Under the pieces are notes generated by a model. The model was given only the letters and a program-made list of their open reading frames with translations, was not told where the DNA came from and did no database searches. The position numbers and the translations under genes are program-made. From an uncultured Bacilli bacterium (GTDB lineage: Bacteria; Bacillota_I; Bacilli_A; RF39; UBA660), in assembly GCA_934096985.1 (NCBI GenBank), contig CAKONC010000001.1, positions 124,001 through 188,000 on the forward strand: a stretch of 64,000 nt of DNA. The letters are read 5' to 3'. This document shows, one piece after another, positions 8,015-15,125 of this stretch; position 1 is the first letter of the stretch; each line of letters begins with the position of its first letter.

Positions 8015-8091
8015 GGACCTCTAGCTCAGTTGGTTAGAGCATCCGGCTCATAACCGGGCGGTCATAGGTTCGAGTCCTATGAGGTCCACCA
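8015..8091 (+). tRNA. tRNA with CAT anticodon (elongator Met, or Ile2 if lysidine-modified)
   Basis: 77-nt cloverleaf with encoded CCA. Acceptor GGACCTC / GAGGTCC, D arm GCTC/GAGC, anticodon stem CCGG / CCGG around loop CTCATAA (anticodon CAT), T arm ending GGTTCGAGTCC. The paired G1-C72 rules out initiator tRNA. The same anticodon serves Met and Ile(AUA); sequence alone does not decide here. A TATAAT-like box lies about 20 bases upstream. Confidence 0.95.
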
Positions 8092-8098
8092 TTCAATT

Positions 8099-8183
8099 GC
8101 AGGTATGGCGGAATTGGCAGACGCGTTAGACTTAGGATCTAATGGAGTAATCCGTGGGGGTTCAAGTCCCTTTACCTGCACCA
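8099..8183 (+). tRNA. tRNA-Leu (TAG)
   Basis: 85-nt class II tRNA with encoded CCA. Acceptor GCAGGTA / TACCTGC, anticodon stem TTAGA / TCTAA around CTTAGGA (anticodon TAG), long variable arm of 13 or so bases, T loop GGTTCAAGTCC. It is seven bases after the CAT-anticodon tRNA and in the same transcript. The accessory island starts right after it. Confidence 0.95.
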
Positions 8184-8196
8184 GATTGATAGGAAA

Positions 8197-8253
8197 CTCG
8201 AACTTTTATAAATTCGAGAGTAATAAATTACTAACAGAAATGTTAGTTTTTTT
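8197..8253 (+). terminator. Hairpin plus intrinsic terminator after the tRNA genes
   Basis: CTCGAA (8197-8202) pairs with TTCGAG (8213-8218). CTAACA (8231-8236), loop GAAA, TGTTAG (8241-8246) and seven T form a strong terminator. The hairpin spacing, GAAAT loop and following TTGTT-AAGAAAGG resemble the 3' half of the structured RNA at 13021-13161, so this may be a truncated copy. Confidence 0.75.
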
Positions 8254-8282
8254 GTTATTTAAGAAAGGAAAAGTGATGAGTT

Positions 8283-8552
8283 ATGACAATAGAAACTAAA
8301 GAACTTGTAATAAGTGAAGAATTAAAAAGAAAGGTAGAAATGATTTGTAGGTTTGCTTATGTTGACTACACTATCACAAATGGAAATATTAAAAGTATTA
8401 AAAACACAAATATTGCTATGGTTAAACCTCATATAGTAAAAATTAAAGGTATTGATTATTTAATATTTGATGAATGTGATGATATTTTTATAAATGGTTA
8501 TAAAGAGAAAATTAAGTTTAAAGATTTTGAAGAATATATTAAAACCCACTAA
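8283..8552 (+). CDS. Small island protein, family with a decayed paralogue at 13188
   Basis: 89 residues, soluble, unrecognised family. A frameshifted relative at 13188-13321 shares the core LKRK-E-IC-F ... NG-I spacing, about half identical over 28 residues by eye, so this is a real and recurrent family of this element type. It lies between the tRNA terminator and the recombinase promoter. AAGGAAA is upstream of ATG at 8283. The position directly upstream of the recombinase is compatible with a small accessory protein such as an excision factor or regulator, but nothing in the sequence proves it. Confidence 0.6.
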   Translation: MTIETKELVISEELKRKVEMICRFAYVDYTITNGNIKSIKNTNIAMVKPHIVKIKGIDYLIFDECDDIFINGYKEKIKFKDFEEYIKTH

Positions 8553-8556
8553 AACC

Positions 8557-8585
8557 TTGACAAATCAAGAATAAATGTATATAGT
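8557..8585 (+). promoter_or_regulatory. Promoter of the recombinase leader
   Basis: TTGACA (8557-8562), 17-base spacer, TATAGT (8580-8585). The predicted start near 8592 gives a leader of about 175 bases before the recombinase ATG. The leader contains a hairpin (AAAAGC 8597-8602 with GCTTTT 8613-8618), a small ORF and a terminator. Confidence 0.8.
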
Positions 8586-8642
8586 ATAGAACTAATAAAA
8601 GCAAGCAGTATCGCTTTTTAAAGGGGAAAGAGAGGTACTTCT

Positions 8643-8711
8643 ATGATTAAAAGCACATATAACATATTTAAAATTTATACTTATTTATTTAAGAGGAGTC
8701 AAAGGTATTAG
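8643..8711 (+). CDS. 22-codon leader peptide of the recombinase operon
   Basis: ATG at 8643, preceded by GAGAGG at good spacing, opens MIKSTYNIFKIYTYLFKRSQ plus two residues, rich in Lys, Tyr, Ile and Phe. The TAG stop (8709-8711) lies at the top of the 5' arm of the terminator hairpin at 8691-8742. A ribosome translating to the stop would cover that arm and prevent terminator formation. This is the architecture of ribosome-dependent attenuation known for tet(M)- and erm-type resistance genes; here the gene behind it is a recombinase. Translation is inferred from RBS and position. Confidence 0.6.
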   Translation: MIKSTYNIFKIYTYLFKRSQRY

Positions 8712-8742
8712 TCCCACCTAGTATTTTTGACCCCTCTTTTTT
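8691..8742 (+). terminator. Attenuator terminator between leader peptide and recombinase
   Basis: A 21-base arm at 8691-8711 pairs with 8718-8738 with one A-C mismatch and three G-U pairs, loop about TCCCAC, followed by six T. It lies between promoter 8557 and the recombinase start at 8768, so the recombinase can only be transcribed if this hairpin is bypassed. Confidence 0.85.
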
Positions 8743-8767
8743 GATAGAAAGTGAGGTTGATAAAAGT

Positions 8768-10633
8768 ATGAATGAAGAAAAGAAAATCGCAGGTATTTAT
8801 AAAAGAGTTTCTACACTCGACCAAAAACGTGAGGGTTTTAGTTTACCCGAACAAGAAGAAAAATTAAAAGAGTTTTGTAAATTTAAAGGTTATGAAGTTT
8901 ATAAAATATATGAAGATGCAGGTATAAGTGCTAAAAATGATAAAAGACCAGCATATCAAGAAATGATGCAAGATGTTAAAGATAAGAAAATAAATGTTAT
9001 TGTTGCTTTTAAGTTAGATAGATTAACTCGTTCAGTTTATGATATTGAAAAACTTATGAAGTTTGTTAATGATTATGAATGTGATATTGATTGTATGGCT
9101 GATGAATCTAATACAACTACTTCAAATGGTAGAATGGTTATGAGAATAATGACTAGTGTTTCTCAAAATGAAATTGAAAAATGTAGCGAAAGAACAAAGT
9201 TTGGTATGGTAGGTGCTATTAAGTCAGGACACATTCCAAATCGTGCTCCATTAGGTTTTACAAGAGATAATAAAAAGTTAGTGCCTGACCCTTTAACAAA
9301 AGATGTTATTGTTAGAGTATTCGATTTATATTTAGAGGGTAAATCTCATCAAACTATTGCTAATATATTTAACAAAGAAAAAGTTTTAGGAAAAACAAAT
9401 TGGTATGACTCTACTATTCAAAAGATATTATCAAACGAACTTTATAAGGGCGATTTTGTAAATGGTAAAAGAACAAAACAACCTACATATTATGAAAATG
9501 TTGTTGAGCCAATAGTATCAAAAGAAAAATGGGATAATTGCCAAAGTCAAAAATTAAGAAATGCTAGACACTATGAAAGAACAGCAACTTACTTATTCAC
9601 AAATAAACTAATATGTTCTAAATGTGGTAGATTTCTAGGTGGAAGTGCTACGACTAAAAAGAATGGAAATAAATATTATTACTATAAATGCGAACATTGT
9701 AAAACTAACTTTAAAGAGCAAGAAATAGAAGAAAATATGTTAGCAGCAGTTATTGAACTTACTAAAACTGATGAACTTATAAATGATTACTACACACCAT
9801 TTATTAAATCTAAATTTGATAATAAACAAATAGACTATGACAAACAAATCAAAGATTTAGATAAACAATTAGATAGAATTAAAACAGCATATATTAAAGG
9901 TGTATTGAAACTTGAAGATTTTGATAAAGAGATTAAACACATTGAATTTCAAAAGAACGATTTAGAAAAGAAATATCAAGAACAAAGACAATATGAAAAT
10001 TTAAGTTTTACTGTTGATGATTTACTTATCTTACAAGATAAACATAACATTGATACATTTGTTAAACCAGAGAAGTTTTTTGCTAATATCTATGGTTGGT
10101 TAAATAAGCCAAGAGAAGAAAAACAAAGAATAATATCTACTTACATTGATAATTTAGTAGTAGAAAGAAAAGAAGATAAAACAATAGTTAAAGAAACACA
10201 TTTTAGAACTAGTTTCTTACTTGATATGATTAACTATAATCAAGATTATGGACTACCTTTAAATTGGTTTCTATTTGAAGATAACTATGGTTATTCACTA
10301 CCTATGAATAAAGAATTAAAAACAACAGAACAAGCACAAAATTATTTTAATAAACTAGTAGAAACATTAGGAAGTGATTACAAATTAAATTATTATTTTG
10401 TTTATCCAAATGATGATTTAAGCGATATAAGTTTTACTTCAAATGTAGATATTGAAAAAATAATTAGAATTATTGCTATTAACGATAAAAAGAAATACAA
10501 AGATGATAAATTAAAATTTGGAATTATAACTATTGATTTAAGCGATATTAAAAATATAAATGGCGAGCAACTTTATAAAGGTTTCTTTGAAAAGTTTAAG
10601 GAGATGTGTGATAATGAGTTATGCGATATTTAG
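8768..10633 (+). CDS. Large serine recombinase (integrase of the island)
   Basis: About 621 residues. N-terminal resolvase domain with YKRVSTLDQ carrying the nucleophilic Ser, followed by VAFKLDRLTRS and RTKFGM; a recombinase domain (residues about 180-300); a zinc ribbon CSKCG...CEHC near residues 290-320; a coiled coil (residues about 370-420); and a long C-terminal extension of about 150 residues after the coiled coil. It catalyses integration and excision between attP and attB. ATG at 8768 follows GTGAGG; an upstream TTG at 8741 is inside the terminator T-run. The gene overlaps the relaxase start by 20 bases, so integration and mobilization are co-translated. Confidence 0.93.
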   Translation: MNEEKKIAGIYKRVSTLDQKREGFSLPEQEEKLKEFCKFKGYEVYKIYEDAGISAKNDKRPAYQEMMQDVKDKKINVIVAFKLDRLTRSVYDIEKLMKFVNDYECDIDCMADESNTTTSNGRMVMRIMTSVSQNEIEKCSERTKFGMVGAIKSGHIPNRAPLGFTRDNKKLVPDPLTKDVIVRVFDLYLEGKSHQTIANIFNKEKVLGKTNWYDSTIQKILSNELYKGDFVNGKRTKQPTYYENVVEPIVSKEKWDNCQSQKLRNARHYERTATYLFTNKLICSKCGRFLGGSATTKKNGNKYYYYKCEHCKTNFKEQEIEENMLAAVIELTKTDELINDYYTPFIKSKFDNKQIDYDKQIKDLDKQLDRIKTAYIKGVLKLEDFDKEIKHIEFQKNDLEKKYQEQRQYENLSFTVDDLLILQDKHNIDTFVKPEKFFANIYGWLNKPREEKQRIISTYIDNLVVERKEDKTIVKETHFRTSFLLDMINYNQDYGLPLNWFLFEDNYGYSLPMNKELKTTEQAQNYFNKLVETLGSDYKLNYYFVYPNDDLSDISFTSNVDIEKIIRIIAINDKKKYKDDKLKFGIITIDLSDIKNINGEQLYKGFFEKFKEMCDNELCDI

Positions 10634-11858
10634 AGTCGAGCCAATATATAAAATAGCAGATTTAGCACAAATCGGATCGCACAACAAACGAGAGAAAAAA
10701 GCATATAAATCTAACCCCGATATAGATATTACAAAAACTAAAAATAATATTGAACTAGTCCCACTTTCAGAGAAATACATTAAAGGTTTTTATAATCTAA
10801 CAAAAGAGTATAAAAAAGAACACGATAAACGAATGGAAACAATGAGAGATGATAGAAAGAAAACATTTAAACAAATGGTAGATGACGCAAATAATGTAGT
10901 CGCAGATGAATTACTATTTACTAGTGATAGTGATTTCTTTAAAGATATGAATAAGAAACAAATTAAAAAATGGGCTGATATTTGTATGGAATTTGTTTAT
11001 GAAGATTTAGGTTATACAAAAGAACAAATATTACATGCTACACTACACCTAGATGAAAAAACACCACATATTCATTGTGTAGTTGTTCCCTTAATTAGAA
11101 AGTTTGATAAAAGAACTAATACTGAAAAATATACTATTTCTAAAAAAGAATATATCAAATCTAACGCCCATTTAAGCGAACTTCAAGACAAATACCATCA
11201 AAGACTAGTAGACAAAGGTTTTGACCTTAAAAGAGGCATTAAAAACAGCAATAACGAGCACATTTCAATAAAAGAATTTAAGAAAATTACAAAAAAGTTA
11301 GATACTCGTATGGAAAAACAAAATTACCTTATGACTAGAGATTATGAACTACTAGAAGAAAAATTAAAAATTGCCAAACCAACAATAAGTGGCAAAGAGG
11401 TTAAAATTGATAAAGATACATACGATACACTAAATAACTTTATGCATACATCAAAAAGAGTTATTAAAGATATGCCTAGAAGTCAAGCATTATTTAAAGA
11501 ACTAACAGACTACACACAAACATATAAAGATATAGAACAAGAAAGAGATAATATTAAGGTTGAAGTTAAATTATTAGAAAAACAAAATGAAAAATTACAA
11601 CAAGATTACGATAATTTATTTAACTTACTTAAAACTATCTTACAAGCACTAAAAAAATTCTTTAAACGATTATTAAAAATAGGAACTGAAAATGATAAAG
11701 ATGATGTTGTTGATGAAATAAAAGAGTATCACAAAAATAATCTTTACGATAATGAAGATTTACACGACATAGCAGATAATACTACAAGAGAAGAAGAAAT
11801 AAACGATTATTTATACAAAATAAATTATGAATATGATGATCGAGATTTTGATATTTAA
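10614..11858 (+). CDS. MobV-family relaxase (plasmid recombination enzyme, Pre)
   Basis: 414 residues. The N-terminus MSYAIFRVEPIYK and the metal-binding HATLHLDEKTPHIHCVVVPL near residue 140 (HxDE-xPHxH) define MobV relaxases, which nick oriT and lead the strand into a recipient. The C-terminal half is coiled coil with a very acidic tail. The ATG at 10614 lies inside the recombinase end and has GGAG about 10 bases upstream; the longer in-frame start at 10560 adds residues unlike the family. No coupling protein or secretion gene is nearby, so transfer would need a helper. Followed directly by a cluster of hairpins. Confidence 0.93.
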   Translation: MSYAIFRVEPIYKIADLAQIGSHNKREKKAYKSNPDIDITKTKNNIELVPLSEKYIKGFYNLTKEYKKEHDKRMETMRDDRKKTFKQMVDDANNVVADELLFTSDSDFFKDMNKKQIKKWADICMEFVYEDLGYTKEQILHATLHLDEKTPHIHCVVVPLIRKFDKRTNTEKYTISKKEYIKSNAHLSELQDKYHQRLVDKGFDLKRGIKNSNNEHISIKEFKKITKKLDTRMEKQNYLMTRDYELLEEKLKIAKPTISGKEVKIDKDTYDTLNNFMHTSKRVIKDMPRSQALFKELTDYTQTYKDIEQERDNIKVEVKLLEKQNEKLQQDYDNLFNLLKTILQALKKFFKRLLKIGTENDKDDVVDEIKEYHKNNLYDNEDLHDIADNTTREEEINDYLYKINYEYDDRDFDI

Positions 11859-11861
11859 AAA

Positions 11862-12048
11862 ACGAGCAACAGCTCGTGAAAAAAGACCATTTTGTCGAAA
11901 TGGTAACACACTACGCTATTGGCAAAGCCAATAACGGTGTGAAAAAGGGAAATTCCCTTTTTAATCCCTTTTAATCATAATTTTAGCAAGGCATATAAAG
12001 CCAAGCAAAATTATGTTTTTATTTTCAAAACTTCGTAATGAAAATAAA
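11862..12048. repeat. Array of six consecutive inverted repeats after the relaxase
   Basis: In order: ACGAGC/GCTCGT (11862-11877), ACCATTT/AAATGGT (11886-11904), TATTGGC/GCCAATA (11917-11933), AAAAAGGGAA/TTCCCTTTTT (11942-11962), ATAATTTT-GC-GGC with its partner (11977-12014), and TTTATTTTCA/TGAAAATAAA (12018-12048). A seventh is the terminator at 12050. No coding frame spans them. Such density fits a transfer or single-strand replication origin, or a multi-hairpin RNA. Confidence 0.75.
11904..11940 (-). other. Candidate oriT / MobV nick region
   Basis: The minus strand reads TAGTGTGTTA at 11913-11904, matching the core I recall around the pMV158 MobM nick site (between TG and TT). It is adjacent to the perfect inverted repeat TATTGGC-AAA-GCCAATA at 11917-11933, giving the usual repeat-plus-nick layout. 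It lies directly after a MobV gene. Position downstream rather than upstream of the relaxase is less common. The match to pMV158 is from memory. Confidence 0.5.
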
Positions 12049-12049
12049 G

Positions 12050-12086
12050 AAAAGTTCTAATGAAATAACAATTATTAGAACTTTTT
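12050..12086. terminator. Bidirectional terminator
   Basis: AAAAGTTCTAAT (12050-12061) pairs with ATTAGAACTTTT (12074-12085), with A and T runs on both sides. It separates the relaxase operon from the converging minus-strand genes. Confidence 0.85.
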
Positions 12087-12106
12087 AAACATATTCAAAA
12101 AACAAA

Positions 12107-12601
12107 TTATCGTCTTGGGCTACGATTATTTCCTTTTGCATTTTCTATATCAGCATCAATTGAACGAAGTTGTTCTTGTAATTTTGCCATTTGAGCCATT
12201 ACTCTTTCTCTCTCTTGAATTTTTCTTGTTATAAATTGATCTGATAACTTAGTTTGTAATTCATCAAGTGATTTAAAAAAGTCTTCTTTAGTTAATATAC
12301 CATATCTATCACAAACAAAAAGTTGCAATTTAGCATTATCCATAACAGTAGGTTTAGTTTTAAGAACTGGAGCAAAAGGATTTTTTTCTAACCCTTTTCC
12401 CAAATAATTCCAACCTTCATGTTTAACTTCTGATAAGCCACCACCTATACCATCCATTTCTTCCATTGTTGTATAAGTACCATATACAATGTTATTATTA
12501 ACTTCTTCTCTTAGACCGTTTTTTTCTAAAAAATCCCTTAAAAGATATCCTCTTAATTCAGCATCAATAGTTATTATTGAATTATTTTGAAAATTACTCA
12601 C
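12107..12601 (-). CDS. Unknown island protein with C-terminal coiled coil
   Basis: 164 residues, GTG start with AAGGAAG seven bases before it. The N-terminal part contains YLLRDFLEKNGLREEVNNN and a Gly-rich GIGGGLSEVKHEGWNYLG stretch; residues about 125-155 are a heptad-like coiled coil (RERVMAQMAKLQEQLRSIDA), ending in a basic SPRR tail. No family recognised. It is transcribed opposite to the recombinase and relaxase, and next to another unknown minus-strand gene 68 bases upstream. An accessory or defence-type cargo role is possible but unsupported. Confidence 0.55.
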   Translation of the reverse strand: MSNFQNNSIITIDAELRGYLLRDFLEKNGLREEVNNNIVYGTYTTMEEMDGIGGGLSEVKHEGWNYLGKGLEKNPFAPVLKTKPTVMDNAKLQLFVCDRYGILTKEDFFKSLDELQTKLSDQFITRKIQERERVMAQMAKLQEQLRSIDADIENAKGNNRSPRR

Positions 12602-12669
12602 ATTAACACTTCCTTGTTAATATAATTATAGCATATAAATAACACATTTTGGTTAATAATTAATATTAT

Positions 12670-12906
12670 TTATCTTCTTTTAAACATTTGATTTTCACAG
12701 CCTATTTTTAAAACACTTCTTAATTCCCATATTTTTTCATCAATACCAGGAAATCTATCATCAATGGCTCTTTGTTCTAATAATTCCAAATTACTAGATA
12801 GTAATGAATCCAATTGGTGCATTTCTTCTTCTTCATTAGGGGTTAAATCACCAAAATAATGATGTCGATCTTTTAATTCTTTAAGGCGTTTAATGTCGTC
12901 ATTCAT
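12670..12906 (-). CDS. Unknown small helical island protein
   Basis: 78 residues, almost wholly helical and charged (N-terminal DDIKRLKELKDRHHYFGDL; LTPNEEEEMHQLDSLL near residue 20). AGGAGG lies six bases before ATG, an excellent start. The EELHQLD-type pattern is common in short regulatory helices, but I do not assign a family. With the gene at 12107 it likely forms a two-gene minus-strand unit, first in transcription order. Confidence 0.5.
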   Translation of the reverse strand: MNDDIKRLKELKDRHHYFGDLTPNEEEEMHQLDSLLSSNLELLEQRAIDDRFPGIDEKIWELRSVLKIGCENQMFKRR

Positions 12907-13007
12907 AAATAACCTCCTTGTTATTAATTATTATACCATATTTTTGCGTAAATTAAAAATTTTGATTAAAGGAATTGGCAACTTTATTATTAAAAAAATA
13001 AAAATTG

Positions 13008-13016
13008 TGATATAAT
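13008..13016 (+). promoter_or_regulatory. Extended -10 promoter of the structured RNA
   Basis: TGATATAAT (TG at 13008-13009, TATAAT at 13011-13016). The predicted start at about 13022-13024 coincides with the 5' strand of the closing helix of the RNA at 13021. Confidence 0.65.
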
Positions 13017-13020
13017 TATA

Positions 13021-13161
13021 TTAGTTAGTAGTTATTACTACCTATAAATTTATGCCTAGTGGTTGTTATACTTCCACCAAAAGGGCACCATTAAAGAATC
13101 TGGTTGAACTTTGGTTCAATTAACTAATAAATATCAATTCTAGAAATGGAATTGATTTTTT
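13021..13161 (+). ncRNA. Structured RNA with closing helix and terminator
   Basis: TTAGTTA (13021-13027) pairs with TAACTAA (13121-13127), closing a domain that holds GTAG-TTATTA-CTAC, a TGCC/GGCA helix enclosing GTGG/CCAC, and TTGAAC/GTTCAA. ATCAATTC/GAATTGAT (13133-13156) and six T form a terminator. No ORF of useful length is inside. It lies upstream of a decayed island gene, as the shorter hairpin block at 8197-8253 lies upstream of the intact paralogue. It may be a leader RNA or an independent small RNA. No known Rfam class was recognised. Confidence 0.6.
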
Positions 13162-13187
13162 GTTGTGTGAAAGAAAGGAATGATTTA

Positions 13188-13321
13188 ATGGTAAACATTA
13201 TTAAAGAAGATTTAGATATTGAAGAAGCATTAAAAAGAAATTAGAGTTTATATGTAGTTTTTGTAATACTAGTTGTGAAATAAAAAATGGTTCAATAAGA
13301 ATAATAGAATTAAGACTCTAA
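13188..13321 (+). pseudogene. Frameshifted paralogue of the 89-residue island gene
   Basis: ATG at 13188 opens a frame that stops at 13242-13244, but shifting one base in the A-rich tract just before restores about 27 further codons (LEFICSFCNTSCEIKNGSI and following) that align with residues 13-40 of the protein at 8283. The restored frame then ends at 13321, where similarity also ends. A one-base deletion plus 3' truncation explains it. A functional short product is unlikely. Confidence 0.65.
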
Positions 13322-13620
13322 CCGAGAATAATGAAACTCTTAATTTAAGGGTTAAAACCTTAAATGACACGATTAAAGAAAAAGATAATGAAATATCATT
13401 TTTAAAATCTAAAATGCAAGATTTAAAAGATACTCTAGAATATTGGAAAGATAAATTTGAAAAACTAATATCTTTCTTACACAATAAACTTCATAGTTGG
13501 TATGATAAAGATGATAAATATATCGGTGTAATTAATGATATGTATGATGATAATGTTTTAGATGATGATGACATTGAAGAATTAGATTTAAGTAAAGAAA
13601 AAGATGATTTTGAGAGATAA
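13279..13620 (+). pseudogene. C-terminal fragment of a second relaxase-type protein
   Basis: An open frame with no start codon before 13414 encodes a coiled coil followed by YWKDKFEKLISFLHNKLHSW, an acidic DDDDIEELDLSKEKDDFE tail. I recognise this style of tail from MobV/Pre proteins of Firmicutes elements, from memory. It lacks all relaxase catalytic motifs. It joins directly to the truncated small-gene remnant, so a deletion seems to have removed everything between the first gene and the end of the relaxase gene of a second, related element. Confidence 0.5.
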
Positions 13621-13706
13621 TGATAAAAATCTTGATTCAAATATTTAATTATATGATAAAATAAATAATTAAAGAAACTTTATTCAATGTAGAAAGGATG
13701 TGAGTT

Positions 13707-14588
13707 ATGAATAAAGACAATATTAAAGCAGAAATTATAGTAAAAGACCGTAAAATTGGTGTTTTAAGAATTGGAAATAAAGAATATATTTCACTTACTG
13801 ATTTAGCAAGATATGCAGATAATGAAGAACCTAGACTTCCAATTAGAGATTGGATGAGAAGCAAAGAAGTAATTTCTTATTTGGGACTATGGGAAAGTAT
13901 ACATAATGAAAATTTTAAAGGGGGCGAATTCGACACGTTTAAAAATGAGGCTGGAAGCAACACTTTTAAAATGTCACCTCAAAAATGGATAAAAGAAACA
14001 AATGCTATTGGGATTATATCAAAATCAGGTAGATATGATGGTGGAACATTTGCAGATCCAGATATTGCATTTGAATTTGCTAGTTGGTTAAGTCCTGAGT
14101 TTAAATTATATGTTATTCAAGAATTTCAAAGATTAAAGAAAAATGAAGCATACCAGAATAAAATTGATTGGCATGCTAATAGAGTTTTAGCAAAAGTTAG
14201 TTATGTTGTTCATACTGATGCTATTAAAAGTATAATTGTTCCAACCTTAACTGAAAGACAAAAGAAATTTGTCTATGCCGAGGAAGCTGATGTTTTAAAT
14301 GTAGCATTATTTGGTATAACTGCTAAAGAATGGAGAGAAAGCAATCCTGAATTAGCAGATAAAGGAAATATTAGAGATTATACTGATTTGCTTCATTTAG
14401 TAATATTAAATAATTTAGAAAATATAAATGCTGAATTAATTGAAATGAAAATACCACAAAATGAAAGACTTGTTAGACTAAATAATATTGCTAGAAAACA
14501 AATGGAATTATTAAAAAATAATAAATCATTTAATAACCTTGAGTATATTGAAAACAAAGTTAATGATAAACTATCGTTACCTGTGTAA
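13707..14588 (+). CDS. KilA-N domain protein
   Basis: 293 residues. The N-terminal 120 residues form a KilA-N DNA-binding domain: YISLTDLARYADNEEPRLPI, then IRDWMRSKEVISYLGLWE, later ISKSGRYDGGTFADPDIAFE and FASWLSPEFKLYVIQEFQRL. The C-terminal half is helical with KEWRESNPELADKGNIRDYT and LNNLENINAELI, a second module common to this type in prophages. KilA-N proteins occur in phages and islands as antirepressor or regulatory proteins; the exact role here is unknown. RBS AAAGGA lies eight bases before ATG. Confidence 0.85.
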   Translation: MNKDNIKAEIIVKDRKIGVLRIGNKEYISLTDLARYADNEEPRLPIRDWMRSKEVISYLGLWESIHNENFKGGEFDTFKNEAGSNTFKMSPQKWIKETNAIGIISKSGRYDGGTFADPDIAFEFASWLSPEFKLYVIQEFQRLKKNEAYQNKIDWHANRVLAKVSYVVHTDAIKSIIVPTLTERQKKFVYAEEADVLNVALFGITAKEWRESNPELADKGNIRDYTDLLHLVILNNLENINAELIEMKIPQNERLVRLNNIARKQMELLKNNKSFNNLEYIENKVNDKLSLPV

Positions 14589-14629
14589 TTAAAATTGTCA
14601 AATATATTCAAAAATTAATAAAAACGTGA

Positions 14630-14635
14630 TATAAT
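14630..14635 (+). promoter_or_regulatory. -10 element before the 128-residue gene
   Basis: TGATATAAT context with TATAAT at 14630-14635, followed by CGGAGG and ATG at 14653. The same extended -10 motif is used by the structured RNA at 13021. Confidence 0.55.
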
Positions 14636-14652
14636 GTTTTCGGAGGCATTTT

Positions 14653-15039
14653 ATGAGTAAAATAAAAATTAATATGACTACAAAACCAGATTATAACAAT
14701 TTGACTGTAGCAGTTTCTATTCAATCACCAGAGAGAGATCGTATTATTATGTCCAAAGATATACATTCTGCAGAAGAAAGTTATATTGCAAAAAGAGATG
14801 AAGCACAACTTGCTCAAGATAAAGAATGTTATGATAGAGCAAGAGCAGTTTGTAAGTGGGCTGCAACTTGTGGAGCAACAATAAAGGCTCAACGTGTAGA
14901 ACAAGGACAATTACATTTTGTTTTCAGATTTTCATCATTAGAACAATTGAAAGAGTTCCACGAAAGTGCAAGTATTAATATCGGTGGAGCAACAATGACT
15001 GCTGAATATTTTGAACAAGCAAATGGAAGAAGAAGATAA
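14653..15039 (+). CDS. Unknown small island protein
   Basis: 128 residues, soluble and mixed alpha/beta, with two Cys (CKWAATCG near residue 58) and a basic GRRR terminus. Base composition is richer in G/C than its neighbours. CGGAGG seven bases before ATG supports the start. The protein family is not recognised. It is followed by a terminator and a second structured RNA, and preceded by KilA-N, in the right arm of the island. Confidence 0.55.
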   Translation: MSKIKINMTTKPDYNNLTVAVSIQSPERDRIIMSKDIHSAEESYIAKRDEAQLAQDKECYDRARAVCKWAATCGATIKAQRVEQGQLHFVFRFSSLEQLKEFHESASINIGGATMTAEYFEQANGRRR

Positions 15040-15047
15040 TATTAATA

Positions 15048-15079
15048 AATCACGATTTTTGATGTTTTGTGATTTTTTA
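15048..15079 (+). terminator. Intrinsic terminator
   Basis: AATCAC (15048-15053) pairs with GTGATT (15069-15074), followed by a T run. Confidence 0.7.
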
Positions 15080-15110
15080 TTTAATCAATATAGATAATTT
15101 GCTAAATTCA

Positions 15111-15119
15111 TGCTATATT
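15111..15119 (+). promoter_or_regulatory. Extended -10 promoter of the second structured RNA
   Basis: TGCTATATT (TG at 15111-15112, TATATT at 15114-15119), start expected near 15126. Confidence 0.5.
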
Positions 15120-15125
15120 ATATAT

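Noticed and set aside
8160..8200. The tRNA-Leu 3' end as attachment site of the island, because accessory DNA begins directly after it and GCACCA recurs in both structured RNAs.
   Set aside because: The matching stretch is only six bases, and large serine recombinases usually use short cores in other loci. No tRNA 3'-end duplication was found at the right edge.
13021..13130. The first structured RNA as a tRNA-like gene (closing helix, three arms, GCACCA).
   Set aside because: No T-loop GTTC motif or anticodon arm fits, and the GCACCA is internal to the closing helix.
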